Shown here one piece after another: positions 17,367 to 26,242 of a DNA stretch of 64,000 bases. The stretch is from Brevibacillus parabrevis. Its GTDB lineage: Bacteria; Bacillota; Bacilli; Brevibacillales; Brevibacillaceae. A model generated the notes under the pieces. It was not told where the DNA came from. It saw only the letters and a program-made list of their open reading frames with translations, and did not search any database. Numbering within the stretch: the first letter of the stretch is position 1; every line of letters begins with the position of its first letter. The stretch lies in assembly GCF_003710905.1 (NCBI RefSeq), contig NZ_RHHV01000012.1, positions 434,001 to 498,000 on the forward strand, in the 5' to 3' direction. Position numbers and translations under genes: made by a program.

Positions 17367-18155
17367 GTGGCACGGCTAACCAGTCAAGAAAAAGCAAAAG
17401 AGTTCGATAAATGGGTCATGTGGAAGCAAGAGGGCAGTCGCGAGGCGGAAGTTGACCTGATCACTAAATTTTTGCCGCTGGTGGACAAAGTGGCGAATCG
17501 TCTGGCGATCAATTTGCCAGCGAATGTGGACAAGGACGACTTGATTAGCTACGGACGATTTGGGCTGTTGGATGCTTTGGCCAAATTCGATCATACGCGG
17601 GGACTGCAATTCGAGACGTATGCCATGTGGCGCATTCGTGGAGCCATGATTGATGGCCTGCGTGAAAATGACTGGATTCCTCGCACCGTTCGAGACAAAG
17701 CCAAAAAAATCGAAGAAGCGTACACCACTTTGGAACAGCAGATGCTGCGAATGCCAACCGATCAGGAAGTGTCCGAATATCTCGGAATAAGCGAAAAAGA
17801 TCTGCAGCAGGTGTTTTTGGAAACCTCTTTGGCTAGTATGGTCTCCATTGACGAGGCAGTAGGGGAAGAGGACGAGCAAAAAACCGCAAGACATTCCTAC
17901 ATCGTGGACGAGCTGACTCCTCGCCCGGAATCGGTAGCAGAAGTCAGCAGCCTGAAAGAAGTGTTGGTCGGTGTGATTGACAAGCTTCCTGAAAAAGAAA
18001 GACTCGTCGTCTCCCTGTTTTATTTCGAGGAGCTGACGCTGTCGGAAATTGCTGAGATCATGAGCTTGTCGCCTTCACGCATTTCCCAGCTTCATTCAAA
18101 GGCGCTTTTCCGACTTCGTTCCGCATTGTCAAGATGGAAGTCGCAATTACTGTAA
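17367..18155 (+). CDS. sigD: RNA polymerase sigma factor SigD (FliA/WhiG family)
   Basis: SigD directs late flagellar, motility and autolysin genes. The 262-aa protein has region 2 (LISYGRFGLLDALAKFD, then FETYAMWRIRGAMIDGLREN, the FliA-family signature), region 3, and a region 4 helix-turn-helix (EELTLSEIAEIMSLSPSRIS). The start is GTG after aggttggtg. It closes the chemotaxis part of the operon, as in B. subtilis. No FlgM anti-sigma gene is visible in this window. Confidence 0.97.
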   Translation: MARLTSQEKAKEFDKWVMWKQEGSREAEVDLITKFLPLVDKVANRLAINLPANVDKDDLISYGRFGLLDALAKFDHTRGLQFETYAMWRIRGAMIDGLRENDWIPRTVRDKAKKIEEAYTTLEQQMLRMPTDQEVSEYLGISEKDLQQVFLETSLASMVSIDEAVGEEDEQKTARHSYIVDELTPRPESVAEVSSLKEVLVGVIDKLPEKERLVVSLFYFEELTLSEIAEIMSLSPSRISQLHSKALFRLRSALSRWKSQLL

Positions 18156-18191
18156 ACAGAAATTTACCCAAGCTTGAGAGGGGTAGAATGT

Positions 18192-19607
18192 ATGGAAGGG
18201 ATCGGGAATTATAGACTAGAGGTCAAGTTATCCGCAGACAAATTAGAAGCAGATATCATTTTGCGCGTAGATGAAGAAGACATCGACAACATTGTCGTCG
18301 TGGAATCGGATATTTACAACGCATTGCAACAGCAAAAAGTGAAGGCTGGCATTTTGGAAGACGTCGTGCAGGGGCTATGTACTTTTCCGGCGAAGTATGC
18401 CAATGCCAAGGTTACCATTGCACGCGGAGTGGCTCCAGTCCCAGGCGCAGACGCCATCATCGAGTACCCGTACTTGGCGACTGTTTCAGACAATGAAGGG
18501 CCGAAAGAGCTGGAAGACGGCCGCGTCGATTATTACAACATAACCAGTATTCCGAATGTCGCCAAAGGACAGCTTTTGGCCCGCAAGACTCCAGCTAGCT
18601 CTGGAACTCCAGGGACAGCAGTTACCGGAGAGCCCATCGCTCCCAAAGCAGGCAAGGAAATCAATCTCAAGCCAGGCAAAAATGTCGTGCACAATCAGGA
18701 GCGCACGATGCTTTACGCCGCTATTGATGGACAGGTTTCCTTTACCGACCACGACAAGCTGAATGTTTTTCCCGTCTTTGAAGTAAAAGGGGATGTCGAT
18801 TTTGGTGTAGGCAACATCGATTTTGTGGGAACGGTGGTCATTCGCGGGAACGTACTAAACGGTTTTCGGGTGAAGGCGTCTGGTGACATCCGTGTACTGG
18901 GAAGCGTGGAAGGCGCCGAGTTGTACGCGGAGGGCTCTATCGAGATCAAAAGTGGCATTGTTGCCCAAGACAAAGGGGCGATTGTTGCCGGCAAGGACAT
19001 TCGCACATCCTTTATTCAAAACGCGAACGTCACCGCTGGCAATCAGGTGATTGTGTCTCAAAGCATCATGTTTTCCAATGTGCGTGCAGGGAAGCAAATT
19101 ATTTGCAAAGGCCCGAAAGGAATTATCATCGGGGGCGTCCTGCAAGCGGGAGAGAAAATTGCTGCGAGAGTTTTCGGCAACACCAGTGCTACACCTACAC
19201 TCTTGGAAGTAGGCGTGAAGCCAGAACTGCGTCAGGAACTTTCGAACATCCAGAAAGATTTGCAAAATGTGTATGAAAATTTACGCAAAACGGATCAAGG
19301 CCTGGGTGTGCTCAATCAAATTTTGCAAACAGGCAAGGAGCTTACCACCGAGAAAAGAATCATGCAAATCAAGCTGACCAACACGCGGCTTGTTCTCGAA
19401 AAAGAATGCAAGCAGCTGGAAGCGCGCAGAAAAGATTTGGAGAGCGAGCTGAAAGGGGAAGGCCCTGCGGCAGTCGAAGCGTACCACGTCATGTACCCCG
19501 GGATCAAAATGACATTCGGCAAGCTTGTGCATTTTATCAAACACGAGTATGCACGTACGCGATTTATCGTTCTCGATGGGGAGATCAGTACAGCAACACT
19601 CATCTAA
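18192..19607 (+). CDS. fapA: FapA / DUF342 flagellar-associated protein
   Basis: The 471-aa protein has the FapA (DUF342) layout: an N-terminal alpha/beta region, a Gly/Val-rich beta-helix with repeated short strands (for example DFGVGNIDFVGTVVIRGNV), and a C-terminal coiled coil (about 350-440). The ATG at 18192 is chosen because gagaggg lies about eight bases upstream; an in-frame TTG at 18174 has no such site. The gene begins 36 bases after sigD, so it is probably on the same transcript. FapA has been linked to flagellation in some bacteria; the exact role here is unknown. Confidence 0.88.
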   Translation: MEGIGNYRLEVKLSADKLEADIILRVDEEDIDNIVVVESDIYNALQQQKVKAGILEDVVQGLCTFPAKYANAKVTIARGVAPVPGADAIIEYPYLATVSDNEGPKELEDGRVDYYNITSIPNVAKGQLLARKTPASSGTPGTAVTGEPIAPKAGKEINLKPGKNVVHNQERTMLYAAIDGQVSFTDHDKLNVFPVFEVKGDVDFGVGNIDFVGTVVIRGNVLNGFRVKASGDIRVLGSVEGAELYAEGSIEIKSGIVAQDKGAIVAGKDIRTSFIQNANVTAGNQVIVSQSIMFSNVRAGKQIICKGPKGIIIGGVLQAGEKIAARVFGNTSATPTLLEVGVKPELRQELSNIQKDLQNVYENLRKTDQGLGVLNQILQTGKELTTEKRIMQIKLTNTRLVLEKECKQLEARRKDLESELKGEGPAAVEAYHVMYPGIKMTFGKLVHFIKHEYARTRFIVLDGEISTATLI

Positions 19608-19650
19608 TAGCCGAATGTGATTTCGAGAGGCGAGGAAGGGGCTGGGCTGC

Positions 19651-19992
19651 ATGAGCTTGAAAGCAGTGGAATTGCAGGTGGCATTGCCACGCACCTTGGA
19701 AGTCGGCCGAATCCAAGAGCACCAGATGCAACGGTCCATGCATGAAACGCAATCGATGATCGATCAGCGCAAAGAACTGGACGCGCACATGCGCCATCGT
19801 GCGACGGATATTGATGAAACGCAAAAAAATCAGATTCGCGATAGGGAGCAGGGGCAACAGCGAGAGCATGATGAGTCAGGTGACAGCTCTTCCGCAGGAC
19901 AGAAGAATGCCGCAGCAAAAGACCAAAATGCCCCTTCCTCGGTCTCCATGAGAGATCCGATGCGCGGACGCTTCATTGATATTTCCTTATAA
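19651..19992 (+). CDS. Small hydrophilic protein of unknown function
   Basis: I do not recognise this 113-aa protein. It has no membrane segment or signal peptide. Residues 1-60 look like a short strand followed by a charged helix (QMQRSMHETQSMIDQRKELD); residues 65-95 are Gln, Ser and Asp rich. The tail ends RDPMRGRFIDISL, a compact motif of the form DPxxGxxIDIS that looks like a docking peptide. The ATG has a ribosome site (aggaaggggc) upstream. Its neighbours, fapA and the swrB-like gene, suggest a link with motility or the cell surface, but this is only context. Confidence 0.75.
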   Translation: MSLKAVELQVALPRTLEVGRIQEHQMQRSMHETQSMIDQRKELDAHMRHRATDIDETQKNQIRDREQGQQREHDESGDSSSAGQKNAAAKDQNAPSSVSMRDPMRGRFIDISL

Positions 19993-20033
19993 AAGGAACA
20001 GAAATTGACAAGCCAGAAGTAAAGGTGGCCAAC

Positions 20034-20555
20034 ATGGATCAAGTGTACATCATCCTGATTGGCGCAGGAATCATCACCATGCTGCTTGCTTTGTTCATCC
20101 AAAGAAAGTCGCCTGCTGATCATACTGCCGCCATCCAGACATCACGATCAACTGACAAGGCAGATATTGAAAAAAACCTGCAACGCTTGAACAAGCAGTT
20201 CAAGCAGGAGACCGCCCTTCTTTCTGCCGAATGGCAAGAAACAAGGGCTGATTTGCTTCGTGAAATCGAATTTTTGCAAAAGCGCGTGGAGCAACTGGAA
20301 CAACAGTTGGATGAAAGAGTAGTCGTTCGCGAAACCGCCGCTGCTGTAGAGGCTCCGCCAGTCAAAAGCGCAGAGCCTGTATCGGAGCAAGTCGACATGC
20401 TTGCCTTGCGGGAACGCTATCGGCGCGTCTTTGAGTTAAGCAAGGAAGGGCTCGCTCCAGACGAGATTGCGAAACGGCTGGGGGCGGGCCGGGGAGAAAT
20501 CGACCTGATTTTCTCATTGGCGCAAAGAAACGAGCGAGGTTTTGCCGATGCGTAA
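20034..20555 (+). CDS. SwrB-like (DUF6115-type) membrane-anchored coiled-coil protein
   Basis: The predicted product (173 aa from the ATG at 20034; an in-frame GTG lies 9 bases upstream but its codon overlaps the aaaggtgg ribosome site) has one N-terminal transmembrane segment (VYIILIGAGIITMLLALFIQ). A coiled coil follows (about 45-100), then a linker and a C-terminal helical domain with ELSKEGLAPDEIAKRLGAGR, which resembles a small helix-turn-helix. This layout and the post-sigD location match SwrB of B. subtilis, which promotes FliPQR assembly and swarming. Sequence identity is not strong enough to assign the symbol. Confidence 0.75.
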   Translation: MDQVYIILIGAGIITMLLALFIQRKSPADHTAAIQTSRSTDKADIEKNLQRLNKQFKQETALLSAEWQETRADLLREIEFLQKRVEQLEQQLDERVVVRETAAAVEAPPVKSAEPVSEQVDMLALRERYRRVFELSKEGLAPDEIAKRLGAGRGEIDLIFSLAQRNERGFADA

Positions 20556-21195
20556 ACGCGAATTGTTATTTGGATTCGGCGCGGGCTTGATCGTGGCTGC
20601 TTCGGCTCTCGGGCTGATGGCTCCGAAAAGCGGGGCGCCCAGTCCTGCGCTAACCGAGGCTGAAATCAAGCAGGCTGCCACCGAGCTGCAAATGGTCGTG
20701 CTTACGCCTGAAGAATACAAACAGTGGCAGGAAGAAAAGAAAGTGAACGTGCAACCTGCTCCAAACGCGCCAAAAGCTCCGGTGGCACCAAACGTCGAGC
20801 AGACGAAGACACCTGCGGCTGCCAAGCCCCAAACTCCTGGAGTTAATGAAGGGACACCGCCAAGCGTGAATAGCGTCCAGGAGACGTCGTCAGCCGCTGA
20901 GAGCAAGGTACAGTCTGTTGCAGCTCCGGCACAGACAGAGACGCCACAAGCACCTGCGGTCGAGACTCCCGTCGTGAAAAAGACCGCTTCCTTTACCGTG
21001 CCATACAAGGCGACGGCAGAGGGTGTTGCAGCTACGCTCGTCAAGGAAGGTATTTTGCCTGCAAACAATCATTTTGTCGACCAGCTGCGTACGATGGACA
21101 AGCTGAATCGGATTCGCGTAGGGACGTATCAGGTTTCCCTGCCCGCTTCTGAGGAAGAGATCGTCAAGCTGATTACTACGCCGCCGAAAAAATAG
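20548..21195 (+). CDS. Membrane-anchored MltG-like (YceG N-terminal-type) protein
   Basis: The ATG at 20548, after gcgagg, gives 215 aa and overlaps the upstream gene by 8 bases. It has an N-terminal membrane anchor (ELLFGFGAGLIVAASALGLM), a short segment resembling ALTEAEIKQAATELQMVVL, and a long Ala/Pro/Glu/Thr-rich linker. The C-terminal domain (about 150-215, FTVPYKATAEGVAATLVKEG) looks like the LysM-like module of endolytic transglycosylase MltG. The MltG catalytic region is absent, so it is probably a wall- or protein-binding relative and not an enzyme. Confidence 0.7.
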   Translation: MRKRELLFGFGAGLIVAASALGLMAPKSGAPSPALTEAEIKQAATELQMVVLTPEEYKQWQEEKKVNVQPAPNAPKAPVAPNVEQTKTPAAAKPQTPGVNEGTPPSVNSVQETSSAAESKVQSVAAPAQTETPQAPAVETPVVKKTASFTVPYKATAEGVAATLVKEGILPANNHFVDQLRTMDKLNRIRVGTYQVSLPASEEEIVKLITTPPKK

Positions 21196-21210
21196 GGCGG
21201 TATTTTTTTG
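21181..21210 (+). terminator. Intrinsic terminator at the end of the sigD-distal block
   Basis: A CCGCC/GGCGG stem (21181-21185 with 21196-21200) is followed by a run of seven T. The 5' arm lies in the last codons of the MltG-like gene. It separates the fla/che-linked block from rpsB. Confidence 0.75.
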
Positions 21211-21232
21211 CAAAAATAATGGGATTCGTTTG

Positions 21233-21261
21233 TTGCAATTGAAAGACCCATATGATATATT
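21233..21261 (+). promoter_or_regulatory. Putative sigma-A promoter for rpsB
   Basis: TTGCAA at 21233-21238 and TATATT at 21256-21261 are 17 bases apart. A TG one base before the -10 element forms an extended -10. It lies just after the upstream terminator and leaves a leader of about 120 bases before rpsB. Confidence 0.75.
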
Positions 21262-21267
21262 CATTTA

Positions 21268-21375
21268 CGGTGTTGAAATCGCACGTCCACCAATTCCGGC
21301 AACGGTGCTGCCACTGGCAGAATTGCTTGGAACATGCGGTGAGGCGGAGGTAGGCATCACAAAAACCATTTTTGA
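21268..21375 (+). ncRNA. Structured 5' leader of rpsB, candidate regulatory RNA
   Basis: The leader contains a bipartite stem: CAATT (21291-21295) can pair with AATTG (21321-21325), and CTGCC (21308-21312) with GGCAG (21316-21320), leaving a bulge of about 12 bases on one side. A site for S2 feedback control is possible, as for other ribosomal protein leaders, but I cannot assign a known family. Confidence 0.4.
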
Positions 21376-21389
21376 AGGAGGTGTGAAAT

Positions 21390-22100
21390 ATGGCAGTAAT
21401 TTCGATGAAACAATTGCTCGAGGCTGGTGTACACTTCGGTCACCAAACTCGCCGTTGGAACCCGAAAATGGCTCGCTATATCTTCACCGAACGTAACGGA
21501 ATCTACATTATCGACCTGCAAAAAACCGTTAAAAAAGTAGAGGAAGCGTACAACTTCGTGCGTGAACTCGCTCAAGACGGCGGAAAAGTGCTCTTCGTTG
21601 GTACGAAGAAACAAGCACAAGAATCCGTAAAAGAAGAAGCTGAGCGCACAGGTCACTACTTCATCAACCAACGTTGGTTGGGTGGTACCTTGACTAACTT
21701 CACTACCATCAAAAAACGTACTGCTCGCCTTGCTGAGCTGAAACGTATGGAAAACGATGGCACTTTCGCAGTATTGCCTAAGAAAGAAGTTATCGTACTG
21801 CGCAAAGAAATGGATCGCCTGGAGAAATTCCTCGGCGGTATCGCTCACATGGATAAATTGCCAGACGCACTGTTTGTCATCGATCCTCGTAAAGAGCGCA
21901 TCGCTGTAGCAGAAGCTCGCAAATTGGGTATCCCAATCGTTGCTATCGTAGATACTAACTGCGATCCAGATGAGATCGACTACGTGATCCCAGGTAACGA
22001 CGACGCAATTCGCGCTGTTAAACTGCTCACTGCAAAAATGGCAGACGCTCTGCTGGAAGGCAACCAAGGCACAGAGCAACAAGCCACAACAACTGCGTAA
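21390..22100 (+). CDS. rpsB: 30S ribosomal protein S2
   Basis: S2 is a 236-aa protein of the 30S subunit. It starts [20 protein letters not shown], and has [12 protein letters not shown], the [12 protein letters not shown] segment, and the C-terminal block [20 protein letters not shown]. Length and motifs are standard. The ATG follows gaaggaggtg. Codon choice is markedly more biased than in the flagellar genes, as expected for a highly expressed gene. It is transcribed from its own promoter and followed by a terminator, then tsf. Confidence 0.98.
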   Translation: MAVISMKQLLEAGVHFGHQTRRWNPKMARYIFTERNGIYIIDLQKTVKKVEEAYNFVRELAQDGGKVLFVGTKKQAQESVKEEAERTGHYFINQRWLGGTLTNFTTIKKRTARLAELKRMENDGTFAVLPKKEVIVLRKEMDRLEKFLGGIAHMDKLPDALFVIDPRKERIAVAEARKLGIPIVAIVDTNCDPDEIDYVIPGNDDAIRAVKLLTAKMADALLEGNQGTEQQATTTA

Positions 22101-22110
22101 GCAAGTGTGT

Positions 22111-22157
22111 AAAAGGGTGGACTGAGGGTGTCAGAGCCCCCGGCCACCCTTTTTTTC
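22111..22157 (+). terminator. Intrinsic terminator after rpsB
   Basis: AAAAGGGTGG (22111-22120) pairs with CCACCCTTTT (22144-22153), closing a loop that can itself fold (GGGTG..CCCC). A T-run follows directly. It separates rpsB from tsf, which allows different S2 and EF-Ts levels. Confidence 0.9.
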
Positions 22158-22177
22158 TTAGCAAGCATTTGTAACAG

Positions 22178-22205
22178 TTGACTTGCATTCCCCCTATACT
22201 AGGAT
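22178..22205 (+). promoter_or_regulatory. Putative promoter for tsf
   Basis: TTGACT at 22178-22183 is a good -35 element. TATACT at 22195-22200 is only 11 bases away, while TAGGAT at 22200-22205 gives a 16-base gap. Which -10 is used cannot be decided by eye; the location, after the rpsB terminator and 28 bases before tsf, is right for a tsf promoter. Confidence 0.5.
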
Positions 22206-22232
22206 CGTAACTTTCCAAGGAGGTTTCACTCA

Positions 22233-23120
22233 ATGGCAATTAGTGCACAAGCGGTTAAAGAACTGCGCGAGCGTACAGGCGCAGGTATGATGGATTGCAA
22301 ACGCGCGCTGGAAGAAACAGCAGGCGACATGGAAAAAGCAATTGACTTGCTCCGTGAGCGCGGTATCGCGAAAGCGGCGAAAAAATCCGGCCGTATCGCA
22401 GCAGAAGGTTTGACAGCTACAGCAGTTGCTGGTAACGTAGCAGCAGTTGTAGAAGTAAACTGCGAAACAGACTTCGTAGCGAAAAACCCTGAGTTCCAAG
22501 CACTCGTGAAAGACATCGCAGAACACGTTGTATCCCAACGCCCTGCATCCGTTGAAGCAGCTCTGGAGCAACCGTTCAAAGGTGCTGGCGAGTCTTTGGC
22601 TCACGTCATCAACGAAAAAATCGCGACTATCGGAGAAAACATCTCCTTCCGTCGTTTCGCTCTGTCCGAGAAATCCGATAGCGGCGTATTCGGTACTTAT
22701 CTGCACATGGGTGGACGAATCGGCGTTCTGGTCACTTTGGAAGGTACACAAGACGAAGCGCTGGCTAAAGACCTGGGCATGCACGCAGCAGCGTCCAACC
22801 CACGTTTCGCTAATCGCGAAGAAGTTTCCCAAGACGAGATCGAACGCGAGCGCGAAGTTCTGAAAAACCAAGCGCTGGCTGAAGGCAAGCCTGCTAACAT
22901 CGTTGAGAAAATGGTGGAAGGCCGCCTCTCCAAATTCTTCGAAGAATACGTACTGGTTGAGCAACCATTCGTAAAAGATCCAGACAAGAAAGTAGCTGCT
23001 CTGTTGAAAGAAGCAGGAGCTACCTTGAAAGGCTTCGCTCGCTTCCAAGTAGGCGAAGGTATCGAGAAGAAACAAGAAGACTTCGCAGCTGAAGTAATGG
23101 CTCAAGTGAATAAGCAGTAA
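22233..23120 (+). CDS. tsf: Elongation factor Ts
   Basis: EF-Ts is the guanine nucleotide exchange factor for EF-Tu. The 295-aa protein has the N-terminal UBA-like domain ([19 protein letters not shown]), the EF-Tu-contact segment [13 protein letters not shown], and the dimerisation repeat [12 protein letters not shown]. The ATG follows aaggaggtttcac. Codon bias is strong as in rpsB. Confidence 0.98.
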   Translation: MAISAQAVKELRERTGAGMMDCKRALEETAGDMEKAIDLLRERGIAKAAKKSGRIAAEGLTATAVAGNVAAVVEVNCETDFVAKNPEFQALVKDIAEHVVSQRPASVEAALEQPFKGAGESLAHVINEKIATIGENISFRRFALSEKSDSGVFGTYLHMGGRIGVLVTLEGTQDEALAKDLGMHAAASNPRFANREEVSQDEIEREREVLKNQALAEGKPANIVEKMVEGRLSKFFEEYVLVEQPFVKDPDKKVAALLKEAGATLKGFARFQVGEGIEKKQEDFAAEVMAQVNKQ

Positions 23121-23127
23121 TAAAGGT

Positions 23128-23157
23128 ATAGGGAACACCTTCGTGTTCCCTATTTTC
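23128..23157 (+). terminator. Intrinsic terminator after tsf
   Basis: An 11-bp perfect stem (ATAGGGAACAC at 23128-23138 with GTGTTCCCTAT at 23143-23153) closes a CTTC tetraloop and is followed by TTTT. Confidence 0.85.
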
Positions 23158-23162
23158 AAAGC

Positions 23163-23189
23163 GAGAGTTTCACTTCATGTGAAACTCTC
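23163..23189 (+). other. Second perfect hairpin upstream of pyrH
   Basis: GAGAGTTTCAC (23163-23173) and GTGAAACTCTC (23179-23189) form an 11-bp stem with a 5-base loop. There is no T-run behind it, so it does not look like a terminator. It lies 10 bases after the tsf terminator stem and about 90 bases before the pyrH start. Confidence 0.6.
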
Positions 23190-23199
23190 CTGCACGTAA

Positions 23200-24000
<801 letters not shown>

Positions 24001-24003
24001 ACG

Positions 24004-24561
24004 ATGCCACAAACAGTGCTAAAAGACATGGAAGATCGTATGAGCAAAGCGATCCTCGCTTTGAAAAAAGACTTGTCCAGCCTCCGCGCTGGCCGTGCTA
24101 ACCCTGCGATGCTGGACCGCGTCATGGTTGACTACTACGGTTCGCCAACGCCAATCAGCCAATTGGCTAACATCAGCGTTCCGGAGCCGCGCATGCTGAC
24201 CATCCAGCCTTGGGACAAAACAGCGCTGAAAGAAATTGACCGCGCGCTGCAACAGTCCGATTTGGGCATTTCTCCATCCAACGACGGGGTAATCATTCGC
24301 CTGATCATTCCTCCGCTTACAGAAGAACGCCGCAAAGAATTGGTGAAGCTGGCTGGAAAAGGCGGAGAAGAAGCGAAAGTTGCCATCCGTAACATCCGTC
24401 GTGATGCGAACGATGACATCAAAAAGCTGGAAAAGGCTGCGACCATTTCCGAGGATGAATCCCATCGTCATCAAGAAACGATCCAAAAAACGACAGATAA
24501 GTTCATCGCTGAAGTCGACAAGATCGTAAAAGACAAAGAAAAAGACATCTTGGAAGTATAA
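24004..24561 (+). CDS. frr: Ribosome recycling factor
   Basis: RRF splits post-termination ribosomes with EF-G. The 185-aa protein has the standard length and motifs: LRAGRANPAMLDRVMVDYYG, PEPRMLTIQPWD, and RIRxxRRDA-like VAIRNIRRDANDD. The ATG follows the pyrH stop by 3 bases with agggggaataaacg upstream, so pyrH and frr form one unit. Confidence 0.98.
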   Translation: MPQTVLKDMEDRMSKAILALKKDLSSLRAGRANPAMLDRVMVDYYGSPTPISQLANISVPEPRMLTIQPWDKTALKEIDRALQQSDLGISPSNDGVIIRLIIPPLTEERRKELVKLAGKGGEEAKVAIRNIRRDANDDIKKLEKAATISEDESHRHQETIQKTTDKFIAEVDKIVKDKEKDILEV

Positions 24562-24574
24562 ATTTTAGGGCGAT

Positions 24575-24594
24575 CCCCCTCATTTGAGGGGGAT
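24575..24594 (+). other. Hairpin between frr and uppS
   Basis: ATCCCCCTC and GAGGGGGAT form a 9-bp perfect stem with a tiny loop. No T-run follows (gcacgtctat), so termination would be weak. It may lower read-through from frr into uppS or protect an RNA end. Confidence 0.55.
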
Positions 24595-24629
24595 GCACGT
24601 CTATATCTCTCATTACGGGGGAACACTTT

Positions 24630-25400
24630 ATGTTAGAACATCTGGCGCGCAAATGGAGCCGCAAGGAAAAACAAACGGTACCAGCCGAGTTGGATCGTTC
24701 CGGGAAAATCCCGCAGCATGTTGCGGTGATTATGGACGGCAACGGTCGTTGGGCCAAAATGCGCAATTTACCCCGGGTCGCCGGGCATCGAGCAGGCATG
24801 AAAACGGTCAAGGAAGTCGTAAAAGCTGCTGACGAGATCGGCGTGCGCTACATGACCATGTACGCTTTTTCTACTGAAAACTGGAAGCGACCGCGGGACG
24901 AAGTGGATTTTCTCATGAAGCTTCCGCAGGAATTTTTGTCGACAGAATTGGATGAATTGATCGAACGGGACGTGCGTATCCGCATGCTCGGCAGCAAAGA
25001 CGAGCTGCCGTCGCATACACTAGATGCTCTCTTGGAAGCAGAAGCACGTACGCAAAACAATCAAGGGCTTCAATTGTGCTTTGCCATGAATTACGGTGGC
25101 CGCGACGAAATCGTCAAAGCTGTTTCCGTATTGGCTTCGAAAGTAAAAGCGGGCGAACTCGATCCACAAGACCTGGATGAAGAGGCGATTTCCCGCTATC
25201 TGTATACAAGCGATATTCCAGACCCTGATCTTTTGATCCGCACCAGTGGAGAAATTCGCTTGAGTAATTTTATGCTTTGGCAATTGGCTTACACAGAATT
25301 GTGGTTTACGGATGTGCTCTGGCCTGATTTTACCCGTGAACACTTTTATCAAGCGATTGTGGAATACCAAGGCCGAGCTCGTCGCTACGGGGCGGTATAG
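24630..25400 (+). CDS. uppS: Undecaprenyl diphosphate synthase (isoprenyl transferase)
   Basis: UppS condenses isopentenyl diphosphate units to the C55 carrier lipid for wall synthesis. The 256-aa protein has the catalytic D36 in VIMDGNGRWAK, RVAGHRAGMKTVKEVV, YAFSTENWKRP, and the C-terminal RTSGEIRLSNFMLWQLAYTE. The ATG follows acggggg. cdsA comes 17 bases later; dxr and ispG, which make its substrate precursors, are close by. Confidence 0.97.
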   Translation: MLEHLARKWSRKEKQTVPAELDRSGKIPQHVAVIMDGNGRWAKMRNLPRVAGHRAGMKTVKEVVKAADEIGVRYMTMYAFSTENWKRPRDEVDFLMKLPQEFLSTELDELIERDVRIRMLGSKDELPSHTLDALLEAEARTQNNQGLQLCFAMNYGGRDEIVKAVSVLASKVKAGELDPQDLDEEAISRYLYTSDIPDPDLLIRTSGEIRLSNFMLWQLAYTELWFTDVLWPDFTREHFYQAIVEYQGRARRYGAV

Positions 25401-25417
25401 CCGAGAGGTGGAATCAG

Positions 25418-26203
25418 TTGAAGCAACGAATCATAACAGGCTTGATTGGTGGAGCGGCATTTCTGTTTTTTATCTACCAAGGTGGAGCCTGGTACTCACT
25501 TTTGGTGTTATTACTGGCCGTCATAGGCCATTTTGAATTTATGCGGATGGCTGGCATTCAGCCATTCAATGTGGCAGGGATACTCGGATACGTGCTCATG
25601 GCCAGTTTGCTGTGGCCATCGCTCGCGTTTTCTGACTGGCTTCGCATCAGCATGCCGGATCTGATGCTGCCTGTCCTTTTGCTTTTGTTGATTTACTCCG
25701 TTCTGCGGAAAAATCAGTTTCACATTGAACACGTCGCCCTTACACTGGTGGGGGCGTTATACATAGGCTTCGGTTTTACATACATGGCCGCAGCCCGCAA
25801 TCTTCCAGACGGATTGATGCTCACTGCGCTTGTGATTGCTGCGATCTGGTCCACAGATTCGGGGGCCTATTTTGTCGGGAAAGCAATCGGAAAGCGAAAG
25901 CTCTGGCCCGAGATCAGTCCGAACAAAACGGTCGAGGGCGCGCTTGGCGGGCTGGCAGCGGCCGTTCTGATCGTGATCGTCATCAATGCTTGCTTCGGCA
26001 GCATAGCATTTGACAAGGCACTAACGATTGCCCTGGTTGCCGGCATCATTGGACAAATGGGCGACCTGGTAGAATCGGCATTCAAACGTCATTTTCAGGT
26101 AAAAGATTCAGGACAGCTCATTCCCGGACACGGTGGCGTGCTGGATCGCTTTGACAGTTTTCTGCTTGTCTTTCCGGTTTTGCATCTACTAGGTATCGTC
26201 TGA
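25418..26203 (+). CDS. cdsA: Phosphatidate cytidylyltransferase
   Basis: CdsA makes CDP-diacylglycerol, the precursor of the anionic phospholipids. The 261-aa polytopic protein has about eight hydrophobic helices. The family signature lies at its end: KRHFQVKDSGQLIPGHGG then LDRFDS. STDSGAYFVGKAIGKRKLWP is also conserved. The start is TTG, with gagaggtgg upstream. Confidence 0.97.
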   Translation: MKQRIITGLIGGAAFLFFIYQGGAWYSLLVLLLAVIGHFEFMRMAGIQPFNVAGILGYVLMASLLWPSLAFSDWLRISMPDLMLPVLLLLLIYSVLRKNQFHIEHVALTLVGALYIGFGFTYMAAARNLPDGLMLTALVIAAIWSTDSGAYFVGKAIGKRKLWPEISPNKTVEGALGGLAAAVLIVIVINACFGSIAFDKALTIALVAGIIGQMGDLVESAFKRHFQVKDSGQLIPGHGGVLDRFDSFLLVFPVLHLLGIV

Positions 26204-26242
26204 AACCTGGTGCATATAGAAGAGATATAGAGGGTGAAATCA

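Noticed and set aside
21230-21496. 88-codon + frame starting in the rpsB leader
   Set aside because: It overlaps the rpsB start in another frame, begins at a TTG inside the promoter without a ribosome site, and resembles nothing known.
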